Part shown: piece after piece, positions 48,262 through 61,138 of the stretch
Position numbering within the stretch: the stretch's first letter is position 1
Layout: each line of letters starts with the position of its first letter
NCBI GenBank assembly: GCA_029990175.1
Contig: JARKIP010000038.1
Span: 28,279,501-28,343,500, forward strand
Direction: 5' to 3'
Length of the DNA: 64,000 nucleotides
Source of the DNA: Petunia secreta
Lineage: Eukaryota > Streptophyta > Magnoliopsida > Solanales > Solanaceae
Program-made: the position numbers and the translations under genes
Notes under the pieces: generated by a model
Databases searched by the model: none
The model's input: the letters and a program-made list of their open reading frames with translations, nothing else
Told to the model about the DNA's origin: nothing

Positions 48262-49985
48262 AGGTGCATAGAATCAAACTTGGGGGTAAACTTTCAAAAT
48301 TCTGAATACAGGTCTTTCCACAAATGGAATTCCAATTGAGAAAATTCACATTATTTTTACAATGGTAGGAACTTGTTGTTTGTGTACTTCGATCCTCTAT
48401 AGATTTCCACTAAATTATCCCTACTGTATGGTCAGTTATTGTCCAAAACAACTGCAACCAACTTCCACAAGTGTCAATGTTTGTCAGAAAAACAAGACAC
48501 GTCTTTCTGTTACGCAGCAACAAAATCCTATAACTGCTGCAATACTGGCAGCAGCTGCTGCAGCATGTGTAATGATGGTTGCTGTAAATGGTGTGGAAGC
48601 AGCTGAATTTGGAACACAACAAGAAATAAATGGGGAGACACTCTCAAACATACCACAATTGTTGTCTGGTGAATGTGTTGATGGTCAGAAGGATTGTAAG
48701 AAAGCGAGGATTCAACGACCAAAGTCAAGACAAGCAGAGATTTGTTCTTTTAAATGTTTAAATTCTTGTATTCGTGGTGGGCTTGGATCTCCTGGTGAAG
48801 GTCCTCTTAACGCCTTTAGGTATTCCCTCAGCTTTAATTTATATAGTAGCATAGTTTGACTGATCACGGAGTTTAAGAAATAAAATAGTAAGACTTTTGA
48901 ATTTTATGTGGATATAAAAACTTCTCATTATAAAAAAAATGAAAAGTTCTAAGTTATACTGTTTCTGAATTTGGAAATGTGTCATTCCTTTTGGAATGGA
49001 CTACTAAGGAAATTGTGTCATTCTTTCCTGAACATAGAGAGTGAGTTTTACATGCAATTCCACAAATTAACTGCCTATGGAATATAAACACATATCATTT
49101 GATTGAAGTATGAGTACCAATTGTTCTTTGTATATCTGTCTAATTCCTGGAGGAGATAGATTTGCCCTTTGTGTTTGCTAGAAGATGAACATGAACTTCA
49201 GCTTACAAAGATTAGCTAAGTGAGGCACCCAAGTGTGTGATTTAGTGGCCAATTAAGTGGGACTAGAACCATAAGGTCACAGGTTCAAGTCTCATCTGCC
49301 TAAAGGAAGAGTTAATGGGTACCTAAGCTGGTGGGAGGTAGCAGGTAGTAGGTAGCTGGTGGACCAGTTGAGATGCTTCTACATTTCCCCTTCTTTAAAT
49401 TATCAGAAAATATTGCTTCTAGTAATAAAGAAAAAGGACAAGAATGACTACGAAACCAAAACATCTAATTTTGAAAAATGATCCAAATTCCTGAAAAGGA
49501 AAAAGAGGGAGTGGAGGAAAGAATGGCATCGAACATATTGTCTTTCCAACCCTTAAAACAGCTCAAAGGCCACAATTCAAAATATTGGAGTCTAAATCTT
49601 TTAAAAATTGTATTTTCCACCTGAAATGAGTCGAGAAAGATTGAAGGGCAAACCGCACATATTACTTGCAAGCATATATACGATGCCAAACTAGGCCGAG
49701 TTCTCACTGTGTCTCCTTTTGATTGGTATAGAGATATTAAGAAACTATGCCGATAATACTGAAGTTGAGATCATGTCATGCTAAAGATAGATTACTGAGA
49801 GAAAGGTGCAACAGTGGGTGTCTTAAGTTTCTTCTTCAGGCACCATTTTGTGAATTCTCGTTGAACTGTCATGCTAAAGATAGATAAAGAGGGAAAGCTA
49901 CAAAATTGGGTGTCTCAAGTTTCTTCCTCAGGCACCATTTTTCAAAGACTTATTAGGACTGATTATTGTTCTAACTACTATAGCT
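48262..49985 (+). repeat. tandem duplication, unit 2
   Basis: Partner of 46270-48245; see that entry. The homology ends near CTAACTACTATAG, after which the rest of intron 1 (to 52266) is unique. Confidence 0.8.
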
Positions 49986-52900
49986 TAAAAAGTGGATTAT
50001 TTAGTAGTCCTAGATCAACACATCATCATCATGAAGATGATAACTATTGAGTCTTAACAAATGAGCTATCAGTCCGAAGATAATGGTTGATATCTTCTAA
50101 TTATTCTCCTATCACATGAATCTCTTTCAGGTTAGATATTCGAGTAGAACTTCTGAATGAGGAAAACTATTGATGATGGATAAAGACAGTACAGGATTGC
50201 AACTTTTCTCTGCTGATAGTATTTAGGTACCCATTCCAAGATAGACCTCTGAATTCTGGCTGTGTTAGGAAGAGTTTAATTCGACTTAAGAGTTCCCTGG
50301 TGATGGTGTATGTAGAGAAAACCAAAAGTTTGTTAATGCGCAAGACCAATGTCACTCGACCTTGTGTATTTATAGGTAGAGATCTGACTTATTTAGTTAC
50401 ATTTCCTGCTCCTCTGGAATATGAGATACCATTCCCCAGCAAGCCAACAAATTTATGTTAGACCAATTCGGTAGTTCCGTGACGAGCCTGGACATATTTC
50501 ACCTTTGATTTGGAATGTAAGAATCATATGTTTCACCTTTGCCAGAAATGCCCTCTATCATTGGCATCAATCACTTTTTCGGGTATGAATTTGATTGAGA
50601 AGGATGAAAAAAGCATAATCAGAATATTGAAAATGAATGGACAAACTTCTAATATTTTTATTAATGTGGCATTCCGTGGACCACTGATTGTGATTGGACA
50701 AGTTGCCGCCATGGATTGCTAACTCGATAGTGCTTATTATGTCGATGGCTGATGGAGAAGTCCACTGAAATGAAATGTAAAACTGGGAATACTGAGTAAA
50801 CTACTGACTGGACATGTTTGTTGATGAAGATTGATGAAGAGCTCACTATGTGGTCTTATGACAGACTAATGACGTCAAATCCTAGATAGTAATTGGCACA
50901 TGGGATACATGTGCTTGGAAATGAGACTTCTGGCTGCATGTGGCCACTGGAATTGGATAACCTGTGTATCAGTGACTTATGATGATAGAATTTTGTGATA
51001 TTCTATTTGCATTTGGAAGTGGTTTGCATGATTGACTTTACACTAAATAAGTAGTTGTCTACTGAATATGGATATATATGCTAGCACAATTTTGTGAATA
51101 CTCCTTGAAAAACAAGAGTCCAGAGTTACTGCAAGTACAAAGCTAACCCCAAAAAATCTTAGAGCATCAGTTGTACTGTTTATTGTGAAAAAGCATAATT
51201 GCTTGTGTTAGTATTAGGAGATTTAAGCTTGCAAAACAAGAAGGAGAGAAGCTGTCCAAAAATAACACCGAGCTGAAATAACAAAGTTTTAGATTTAGAG
51301 TTCATAACCTCATTATGATCTCCTGTTCTTACAAAATCCATTTGCAAGTGTTTGTCACAGAAACCCTGCTGTAATGAGTTATATTAGCTCTGCAGTCTGG
51401 TTGACAGAAACTGAGATATAATGAGGCTACGGAGAGTTGAGAGAGAGAGTTCAGATATACCTTCAATCCCAGTACGTGTGTTCTTTAGAATACATTTATT
51501 TACTGCTAGATCTAAAATAGAGATCTGTTAAGTTTAGAACTGCAAACATGCAAGAAATGAGCTTGTTAGGTAGGAGAATCTTCACATCCATTTTATTTGA
51601 CAAACTTGGGGAGGAAATGATTGGTTAAATATATTGTAAAACATAGCTGCAGGAAATCGTGAGACTGATACTCTGAGAAAACTCGACAGAAAGCATGAGC
51701 TAATCGTGCTTTTCCCGACAAGTCTTTCATGTGAGGCTTCTGTCATTGTTGATTATTGGTGAAGCATGTCTTTTATAAAAGGATAAAAGATATCAAGTAC
51801 TGATATCTGAGAAGATTTGTTGCAACTCTAAAATTGGAGTGAAGTGCACATGGTAGGTGCAGTTTGATTATTATTATGTAGTTGAACTTCTTCTAGTCTA
51901 TCAGTATGATCTTCTGCAGTTCCTTTTTCTTTCATCCCTCCTTTGTAATGATTGACGTTCTTGCTGGACAACATAAGCAGGTAACTGAAATGCGAATAAA
52001 AAGCTTTCTTCCGTGGTATATTATTTCTAGTTTACTCATGATAGATGGTAACCTAGTTAGTAGTTACCATACTTCTTCCTCCAACCTGCAAACTATTCCA
52101 TCAAAAGCCTTTTATTGAACAGTAAAAAGAAAAGAAAATGAATGTGGAATAAGAGAGTTCTTTCTGTAGAATTAATCGAATGTGGTAATATGTAAAATAT
52201 ATGAAGGCAAAGTGACACTGTTGATAAGTCAATTTTGAGAGCTTTGCTTTTACCTCTTTTCTACAGGCCTCTGGTGGTGTTTAAGCAAGGATTCCGCAGT
52301 CGTCAATACTGGTAATTGTCTTTTCATCAAATTCATCAGTCTTTGTATGTCGTTTTCATTAAGCCTCCACTAATTACATTATATTTGTTCTATTAATCTC
52401 TAATTACTATTCTGCAGCTCGTCACTTTAAAAGATTCTTGTTAGACTGAACAAGTCACCTTATGTCATAAGTTTGTATGTGCACCATATTACAACATTTA
52501 GTATAGCTAGCTTGGTCTGTAGAATAAGAAACAGAAGACACTGTTTTGTCTAGTAAATAAGGAAAACTTGTCAAGCATTGATCAGGTTTGTTTTCCTCTC
52601 CACTCTTTCAAAATTTCGACAAGTTTTACCTTCAATCTTTGTTTCTCCTGTTTTACTTACCAACAGGTGAATAAATATCTGTGTTAACTTCCCTTTCATT
52701 TATTCGTCTATTACAACATCTATCAAAATTTATAGCTCTTCAGCTTCCTTGTTCTACTGAAAGTATAATCAGTATTAGGCAAAATATAGAAGAAATTCCT
52801 AATTCAAAAATCAGGAAAAAGAAAAAAAAAACCATGAAAGGAGATATAAACAGAGAAGGCCCATTGTTTTTTCTTCTCATGCCTTCAGCTTCTAAGAGGA

Positions 52901-53434
52901 AGCCTACTTCTCTATCCTTAACCTCCCTAAAGTAAAGGTAAAGAAAACGCCATGTTGTTGTTGCCACAGAAGATGTAAAAAACTAAAATTAGGTGATTAA
53001 CTTTTCCTGAAATGCTCTGGTCTTTACTGTTGCTAAACTTACAATTTTACAGAACAGCTTTTGAAGTCTACCTTTTATGTCCTTCAATCTTCATAAAGTA
53101 AACGACTACAAAGCAATATATTATTTGCGAGAAAATTATAGTTATTCTCATCCTTCCATATTTTTGGAAAACTGAGACATTCGTAGAAGGCCAACTGGTG
53201 CACAGTTCAAAACTCAATGTATAACGGTTGTGCCCCTCTGTCATTCTCCACATAAATACTAGGCTTTTGTTCGCGACAGTGTTCAATTAATCTCATTCTT
53301 TCATTGTTGCGACATATTTACTAATGAAAATTGGCTGACTTGTTTTCATGTTCTTTCAAAATGTTGTTTCTTGCAGTTTGGTGGAATGCTCTGATATATG
53401 TAATTTGATTAGAGATGGTGAAGATGGACCATAG
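48362..53434 (+). CDS. plastid (probably thylakoid-lumen) Cys-rich protein, three exons, unknown function
   Basis: Exons 48362-48819, 52267-52311 and 53377-53434 join through GT-AG sites in phases 2 and 2 to give 186 residues. The N-terminus resembles a chloroplast transit peptide. It is followed by an alanine-rich hydrophobic segment and VEA-A, as in bipartite lumen-targeting signals. The mature part has C-x6-C (GECVDGQKDCKK), C-x3-C-x3-C (CSFKCLNSC), IRGGLGSPGEGP, PLVVFKQGFRSRQYC (exon 2) and LVECSDICNLI (exon 3), ending at TAG 53432-53434. I recall the RGG-x-GSPGEGP and FR-SR-YC-x2-ECSDIC blocks from an uncharacterised conserved plant plastid family; no function is known to me. Intron 1 (3.4 kb) begins with a MITE. 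Another potential acceptor (TCTGCAG, 52437) would give a truncated protein. Confidence 0.8.
49986..52266 (+). other. unique part of intron 1 of the plastid protein gene
   Basis: No independent gene, RNA gene or bounded repeat is seen. Short open frames on both strands lack codon structure. It ends in the acceptor TTTTCTACAG (52266). Confidence 0.5.
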
Positions 53435-55945
53435 GTTGTACATTTAATCTTATATAGTTTTTGGGAAGATTCTTATTTGAGCCTACAAAATTTCCAGGTG
53501 CTCTTTTATGTGATTAAAGCTTTGATAGGGTTGTAAATTCTCAAATGCAGAAATGTACAGGCCTTCATTTATATACACTTACTTTTTCTTCAACCTTTCT
53601 GGTGAGTTATTTAGGAGATATTACAGAAAAATATTAATGTTTGCATTGTGAAGTGAGAAATGGAAATTGGATATTGGACATACTGGTTCACTGTTATCAG
53701 GTAACACTTTGGTAGTGCAACTCAGTGATGTTTGATTAATTACTTGTCTCCTTTGTTTGAACTTTGAGGCAAGTGAATTAGTTTACCATTGTTGAGATAT
53801 ACGGACTTGGGGGTTGAATTCACCGTATTGATCACGAACTTTTCTCAGATAATAACTTTTTGTGTCATTAAAGTTATTGAATTTTAGCCACTTTATTCAT
53901 AAATCACAAAATATATATACATATATATATGTTATGTTAAAAGTAATTGAACTTTATTCACTATAATAGTAAAGTTTCACTTGCAAATTGTTGCTATTTA
54001 TAGCAGCAGTAAAATCACCTTTTCTTTTTTCTTTTTTTTTTGTTTGCACCTCCAAATAATGGCCTTTTTGCATAATCATAAGCAATGGTTTGCTTTTTTT
54101 ACCGCGCTTAACAGAGTTTTGCAAAAATACACCTATTAAGTTTAATGAAAAATTCTGGACGAAAATACCCTTGTCAATCTCTTGGTACGGGGCCAAGGCT
54201 TGCCTTTGACCCCTCTCTATTTGCTAACACTTACCCCTTGAAGTGTTGCCAACATTTGTTAGCACTTGGCCGTAAGTGCTGACAAAAGGCAACATTTGGT
54301 CATTCCAATCTCTTCTTGCATTCTCTCCATATAACTTAAAGTGTTGGCAAGAGAACACTTGTTCTTGATCTCTTGCCTAAAAGCCAACACTTGCAAATTT
54401 GTGACTTGAAGTCTTGGCTCCATGTCAATATAAAGGTATTTTGCTAAAACATTGTTAAATAGAAACAAACTTACATAACCATTCCTTTGGAGGGCACCCG
54501 GTGAGATATTTTGCAAAATAACATAAAATCACCTTGATACGTAGTTTCTTCGTTATAATGGATAAAATTTGGTGATTTTACTATTATATTGTGACTTAAA
54601 CTCACATACTTTGTTGTGACTAAAACTAATTTTTGAACTTTCCTGTTATAACCAGTAAAGTCTAATGACGTTATTTTATATTGGAGGTGAAGTCTTAAAG
54701 AATTTAATGTGCCAAAAAATATACTTTATTTTGTAATTTTATTGTTGTAACTTATAAGGAATATAGCTAGCGTTTGGACATAGATTTGATTGAAATTTGA
54801 AAAAATGAGTTTTTGAAATTGAATTGAAAAATATTTTATTAACTTGAAGTTGTATTTGGACATATAATTTATTTGAAAAGAGGTTGAAGTTTCCTGAGTA
54901 AAAACTTGGAAAAAGTGGTTTAACCCACTTTTTAAAACTTGAAAAAAATATTTTGGAAAACTGCCAAAAAATTACTAAATTACATAAACAAACACTGTTT
55001 TTAAAATAATTTTATAAAAAATATCTCAAAAACTATGTCCAAACGGGAGCATAGTTTAGCGAGTGAAATATCCGAACTAGCCCATGTCTTTACGAAGACA
55101 GCCTCATTTAACCTAAATTATTCCCAGCAGTCATTTAGGGTCTCTACTTAACTTTAGCCATCTCCCTTATCTCTTCTCTAGCAGCCACCGCCTCCCTCCT
55201 CCTTCTCCTCTCTATGGCCACCTCTCCCTTCCTTTTTCTCTCTCTTCGCTCCGCCACTCCCTCTTCCTTTTCCTCTCTCTTTGTTCTGCACCTCCCTCTA
55301 TCTCTTCCTCTCCCCGCCCTCCTCTATACATTATGCCACCTTACATTTTCTTCTTCTTCTTCTTCTTTAATTTTTTTTAAATATGGTGTTATTACAGGTA
55401 TATACACAATATAGCATATTAGAGATGTATACAACATATTATGCCTATATTAAGTGTACAATAATGAAATTGAATGTGCATACAATGTTTATCCACTGCC
55501 TTTCTTTCTGAAGCAATAAAATTTCTTTCTAACTTCATTCAAAAAAATTAATTTTGGATCAAGAATCAATCAATTTTTTTTTTTTGCTTCTTTCAACGGG
55601 ATGAACGCAGAGCCTTTCTTTCTCAATCCGCTATCTTCATAAGTGGATTTCGATTCATGCAGTCGTTCTCTGCTACATTGGTCTTCTCACTCCACATTCT
55701 CCACACAAAATGTATCCATGTCTATAACTGAAAAATTGATTATATACATTGTAAGATAGAGAGTACACTGAAGCGTAAACTAATTGTGTGCACGCTTTGA
55801 AACTAACTGTATACATTGTTTATTAGCTTGCTGAATTTTGCCTTAAAAAAGTAAGTGCCAGCCGAAAGTAATGAAGTCTAGCTAGCCGGCCATTTTTATA
55901 TTAAGCTCATAATGGTCCATAACTCTTGAAAAATTGATAAACTAG
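53435..55945. other. intergenic sequence with AT-rich repeats
   Basis: Includes the probable 3' UTR of the plastid gene, and an AT-rich repeat around 53820-54700 that appears interrupted near 53990-54510 by sequence rich in repeats of CAACACTTG and AAGTGTTGGC. Also a MITE (54769-55048), a CT-rich stretch (55160-55370) and a (CTT)n run near 55349. No credible gene. Confidence 0.4.
54769..55048. mobile_element. MITE with GTTTGGACATAG ends
   Basis: The left end GCGTTTGGACATAGATTTG is inverted at the right end (AACTATGTCCAAACGGG). About 280 bp, AT-rich and non-coding. Superfamily uncertain because no clean target duplication is seen. Confidence 0.6.
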
Positions 55946-56513
55946 TGTATTAGGTAAAAATCTGCTCGCGATGAGTCGCTTCGGCAACATGATCTGATAG
56001 CAATCGAGCACGTGGTAACGAGCCAGAAACCGAAGCAAGTGAGTGAAGCGCCGAAGTCAGGTACTGAGGTCATTACCGAAGGCGAGCCGCAAGCTGAGCT
56101 TCGGTGACATTCACCTCGGTCAAGCAGCAAGGCCCAACCACCGAGGTCATATACTTGAACCTCGGTGAAACGCCTCGAGTCAGGCGGCTTTGCAGCAAAC
56201 TACTTCAGCCCACTACTCTGCCCATTAACTTCATCTATAAATGCTCCAGACGTGGGTTAAGCCATGAACAGATCATGGAGAACGTGGAGCAAGCTCTTGT
56301 GCCCATAAATAGCACTTCATTTTGCATTGTACGCATTCAGAAATATATACAGAAGCTCTAGCAAAATTTGTACTCACTACGATATATTGAAATCAAGTTA
56401 TTTCCTCACATTTTACACTTATTCTTAGCACTTTTCTTGACTTTGATACGAAGATTTGCTTGTATTCCAACCCAAATTCGATTTGTGATCCTAAACTGAT
56501 TTAGGCCCATACA
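55946..56513 (+). repeat. 5' LTR of the Ty3/gypsy element (568 bp)
   Basis: Starts TGTATTAGG and ends CCCATACA, giving a short TGTAT/ATACA inverted terminus, and ends three bases before the primer site. The sequence is relatively GC-rich with repeated CGAAGC/CCGAGG phrases (56000-56180). A TATAAATGCTCC motif at 56234 is a plausible TATA box. The second LTR is outside the window, so this end call rests on termini alone. Confidence 0.65.
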
Positions 56514-56990
56514 AATTGGCGCAGTCTGTGGGGATTCAAGCAGGATGCTTTGTTCCAAAGTTAGACGTTCCTTTTCATTGAAATTCATAACCTTTTGACG
56601 ACGATATGGCTGACAGCAGTAGAAATCCTGATGAACAGACTGACATTCCGTCGAACCAACAGTCTTCATCTCCAATGACAGCTGAAGCCTTTCAGGCTTT
56701 TGTTGTTGCTTCGCTAAGAGCTCTTCAAGAGCGACAAGATGAGCAAGCTCACATCAACGCCGAATTATGCGCTTCGTTAGAGGCGAGGAATAGCTCGACA
56801 CCGAATGGTGCTCAGCTTGTGGCTCTAAGTGGAGGCATCCCGCTCTTCGTTCCTACGGGCGCGATAAAAGGGGGACCTCAAAATGGTGCCACATCTGGGG
56901 GTTCGGGTAACATACCGAGTACAACGCCATACTCCGGGACGATTCCCACCGTGGCTGAAACTTCACCTTCGGTTGATGTTGAGAGATTGA

Positions 56991-58259
56991 TGATATTTGG
57001 ATATTTTACCTATATTTTGAGGAAATTTTTACCATGTTATGATAGTACACCTAAGAGTTTATATGCAAAATTCTCAAGAGTTGCTACTAATTAAGTTGTT
57101 TGGTGTTGCTGGATTTGAACATGGTTAATTGAGCAAGAAAGTGCTAGTTTTGGAGCTAAAAGTGAAGATGTGGAAGAGTTCAAGTGATCCGTGTGCCACG
57201 CGAGTGACACGGGAAGAAATAGAGTCTTTGCTTAGGAATTGAATAAAAATTTCAGCACATTTAGGCCAAATACGCAAGCATCACGCGAGCTGAATTGCCT
57301 GAAGAAAATTAGCCACGCGAAGCACAGAGTTATGGGGCGAAATTTCAAGGGCTTGTTGGTACTTTTGCTTAGTTTCCTATAGGGTATAAAAGCTTCTTTT
57401 GCATCCGTTATGAATTTTACACCAAGGAAAAGAAGCAAAAAGGAGGCTAGAGCTTTGGAGACTTCAAGAACAGAGTTTTTCCTAAATTCTTCTTTACCTT
57501 TTGTAATTTAATTATTCATGAATTACATTGACATGATTATCATGAATATGAGTGGCTAATCCACCCATCCTAGGGTTGATTGAACCACTCCAATACTTAT
57601 GTGTTATGAATATTTATTTCAATGAATGAAACTTGTGAATCCTTCCTATCTAAGTGTTTATGTTTTGATTGCTATTAGTTGGAAGGCCCCCAATTGATTG
57701 TTCACATTATTCTTGTGTGTCTAGGGATAGATTCATAGGTTTGGGTTAAACACTTAGCAATATTTCAACCTAAAACCAAGGTATTACTTAGGTTGTCAAT
57801 AAAGTGATTTGTGACTATTGTCCCCGATTGTGAACTAAACTTATAGTCCTAAGTATCTTCATTAATTAATTGATTGGTTAGTGAAAGTTACTACTATTAG
57901 ATGGGAGTGAGTAGTTGTATAATTGGAGCAAGTGTTCAGTAAGAAGAAAACTTAAGTTGAACTTGTTAAAAGAATTATTCTAACATATATGTAGGAGTTG
58001 GGTAGATCAATCCTAGGCTTTTAAATCCGTGATTAATTATTTCTTAATATTTTGCTGCTTACTTTAGTGTTAATTAGTTGTTACATTGAAATCACCATTC
58101 AAATACAAACCTTGGGAGTTAATTGGTTAGATAAATTAGTTAGAATAACAACTAGATTTTGAGTGTTTCTTGTGGGATTCGACCTCGGGACTTTAAGTAC
58201 CGAGCTATATTTGTTGCGACCGCTTAGTCCCTTTTATAGGGCGTAGTTGGGCATGATCA
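56991..58259 (+). repeat. 5' LTR of copy 2 (1269 bp)
   Basis: Near-identical to 61139-62402. Contains GGTATAAAAGC (about 57385) as a plausible TATA box in the expected position for U3/R, followed by TTCATGAATTACAT blocks. Confidence 0.9.
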
Positions 58260-58384
58260 AATTTTGGCGCCGTTGCCGGAGAACACGGTGTATTTCTAGC
58301 TTGTTAGGATAGCTGAGTTGTTTGTTCAATTAACTTCGTTTCTCTATATATTCTTTTTAGATTATAAAAAAAATATAAAAGAAT

Positions 58385-59239
58385 ATGGCATCAAGAAATA
58401 ACATGTGGCTAGGTGATCATTATTATGGTTGTGCTAATACGTCTTATTCTTCCCTGAGCCCATATTATGATGATTTTTCTTTCTCTTATGATAATAGTTG
58501 GTGCAATGAACTGGAGGATGATGAGGAAGAATATGAAGCTGAATTGAAGAAGGTTTGGGACAGACGTAGAGCACAACTATGCCATATAGAAGCTCAAGTG
58601 AATCAGTTGGTTGCACTATTAGCAATTCAACAACCTAGCCAAGAAGACGTGGAATTAGAAGAAGAAATTATGGCTATAGTTGAAGATCTAAAATGTGAAT
58701 TTCCATTGGATGAGACAAGGATTAAAAGCCAACCATCTAGCCTTATGGTGTGGGAAGATGCCGATGATGAAGATATGGTACTGGAGTCGGCCAATAATAT
58801 TGAAGCTGAAATTTTACTTGATTCTGATTCGTGCCAAAAAGAGGATGTCAATATTGAAGTGAAGTCTAAGAGGGTTGCACCACATTCTACACACTTTTCT
58901 ACGCTGGTTTTAGCGGGAGTCATGGAAATTGATCCTTTTGAGTCAAAAAAAGAGTTGAAGGATGAGGTGTATGGTGCTTACATTATGGGATTTTCACTAC
59001 CATCTAGACATGATGACTATCCTCGTTTGAAGGCCAAAGAGTACAAAATTGTATACTTGGTGCTTGGTCAAGAGCATAGCCAACAATTCGAAGATACTCC
59101 TGTGTTAGTGACTAAGCGCAAAAGGAGATGCTTAGTTTTTGGCATGCAAGAACTTGTGCCACCTCAAGAGCATAACCGGAGAGTTGACTTACAACTGGGG
59201 AGGCGATTCATAAGCTCAAGATGGAGGAAAAAGTATTGA
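58385..59239 (+). CDS. element-encoded acidic protein of unknown function (284 aa)
   Basis: The first ATG after the primer site opens an uninterrupted frame of 284 residues. Residues 1-45 are rich in Tyr/Ser/Asp. A Glu/Asp-rich, coiled-coil-like region follows (about 46-110), then an acidic middle. The PHSTHFSTL motif follows (about 160-170), and the C-terminus is basic (TKRKRR, RRFISSRWRKKY). There is no zinc knuckle and no capsid, protease or polymerase motif. The decayed frame in copy 1 (3944-4733) shares the start and the PHS..STL..G.M.I.P.E block followed by GAYI, so the protein is a family property rather than a chance frame. It may be a reduced gag or a novel protein acting with helper proteins; this is inference. 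Confidence 0.6.
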   Translation: MASRNNMWLGDHYYGCANTSYSSLSPYYDDFSFSYDNSWCNELEDDEEEYEAELKKVWDRRRAQLCHIEAQVNQLVALLAIQQPSQEDVELEEEIMAIVEDLKCEFPLDETRIKSQPSSLMVWEDADDEDMVLESANNIEAEILLDSDSCQKEDVNIEVKSKRVAPHSTHFSTLVLAGVMEIDPFESKKELKDEVYGAYIMGFSLPSRHDDYPRLKAKEYKIVYLVLGQEHSQQFEDTPVLVTKRKRRCLVFGMQELVPPQEHNRRVDLQLGRRFISSRWRKKY

Positions 59240-61138
59240 CTCTGGGTTATGTCGTGTCATGACTATAGCTAAGGCGCTTCTCAGGAGGCAACCCGTGATT
59301 GTAATTGTATACAAGTAAAAAAAAAAAAAAATAATAATAATAATAATAATAATAATAATTTATGTTATCCTTTGAAGAATGTTACTTGGTGAGTTTCTTT
59401 GTGCTACAGGTTTCAACTGAGTTGAAGTCTAAGTGTGGGGTATCTGCAAACCCATCATGCTTGAAGATGAATTCCTGCTATGAGGGAAGTCTGAGTACCT
59501 CGCGCTCTAAGGAAACTTACAAGGATATTCTTCGGGCTTATAGCCCAGGGAGTTTCTCTACCACCCTTAGTTTTTATTTTTAATGCATTGAGGGCAATGC
59601 ATGATATTAAGTGTGGGGTGTGTGTTTAATTTGTTAGTATCTGTTTATTCTAGTATGTTTTCATATTTTCTTGTCACTTGACAGGTTTTTTATTTGTTTC
59701 TTGCTTTCTAGTTATTAAAGTAAATTTTATTAGTAATTCTTAGTATATCAATAATCTCTTTGGGTTTTCTTAGCCTTGGTTCTTTCCCATTGAGTTATTT
59801 ATGCTGAACCAGGCAGTCTGTAGGTTAGATAATAATTAAAAATAAAAAAAATAATAAAATAAAAGAAAAAAATGCCTAAGAGCTCAGAAGAAGGAAAAAT
59901 GGAGAGTAGGCAGAAAAAAAGAGAAGTGAGGGATTCGAAAGGTAGCCTTAAGCTAGAACTACCTACATATTTTTTAACTTCCTTTTTGAGTTCATAGTGA
60001 GGTATTGCGAGGTGAAACTGAATTGATCTTTGAGTTCCATGTACAATGTGTGGTGAGTTTATTTGTATACTTCTCATTGTTTCACGTTAAGTCTAGAACT
60101 TGTCCTACTTGTTGTTTGAGGCGAAATCCTAGGTAGTCTTGATCTTAAGAATGAAAGTAGGCCTTCTTTGACCCGCCAGCTCCCAAATTAGCCTACATAA
60201 TGAACATATTCCTTAGAGTCCCCAATTTGAGCCTATTGACCTTTTCTTTGGAAACCTGAATTACAAGCCCTATCCATTTTTCTATTTACCTCTCTTGTTA
60301 CCCATCTTCCCTTTAACTACTTTAGGTTGTGTGTTTGGAAAGATTGTGGGCTATTAATAAGAGTTGTTGTATACTTGGGAAGAAAGTTGCAAAAGAATGA
60401 AGGAATGAAATACTTGATATTCTCTTCGTATAGAAAGATGTGGAAAAAAAAGAGAAATCATGGATGGGGCAATGTTCATATACTCGGTTAAGGGTGATAA
60501 AAGCCTCGAGTATGAACACGCTAAAGGCACCCTAGTGAAGTTGATGTGTCTCATTGAACTCTTAGGTCCCCAATCATCCAAGTGTTGTGAAAATCATTAA
60601 AAAAAGAAGAAGAAGAGAATTAGTTGATGAATAAACGAGGAGAAAGGGAAAATTAGTAGTAAGTGATGTTTAAAGTGTTGAGGGAAAGAATTAGTCACTA
60701 TATACCCAAAAGTGTACCACACCTTACCCCAAGCCAACATTACAAGCTATGAAAAAGCCCTACTTGACTTTTGATTGAGACTCCTACATTAGTGGATAAC
60801 AACAAAATGGGCAAGCTTATGGTACTTTTCAGTGGGACATGATAAATTTCTTTCTGAGTGTGAGAGTGTTTGATATTTGATATGCCACAATTTCTCTTAA
60901 AATCCTATGTTGTGTGTTTGGTGGCATCTTCTTTCTGTGAGGTACATTGGAACTTGAGTGGTCTATAGGTTTCTACTTTCAATAGTTGACTATGACCAAA
61001 AGAAAGGGTGTTTAAATTTTATGGGTGAGTTTTGCTAAGTTTTTGTCACGAGTCCTTATCTAATCTTGATGTCTTGCCCGTTTTCTGTGTATTTTTCTTC
61101 TGTGCTCGAGGACGAGCAAAAGTCTAAGTGTGAGATTA
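59240..61138 (+). other. long 3' non-coding region of copy 2
   Basis: Starts with GGAGGCAACCCGTGATTG, which corresponds to GGAGGCAACCCAATTTTA in copy 1 (4971). A (AAT)n tract (59327-59360), AAGTGTGGGGT motifs (59428 and 59610), and short phrases shared with copy 1, such as GCGAAATCCTA (60121 and 6401), follow. No second gene is seen. Confidence 0.6.

Noticed and set aside
52438..52460. Possible third exon of the plastid protein gene after TCTGCAG
   Set aside because: It gives a stop after three or four codons, whereas the acceptor at 53376 yields the conserved LVECSDIC ending. It might be a minor isoform.
54259..54516. 85-codon minus-strand frame between repeats
   Set aside because: It overlaps degenerate direct and inverted blocks (CAACACTTG/CAAGTGTTG) and has no domain or splice partner.
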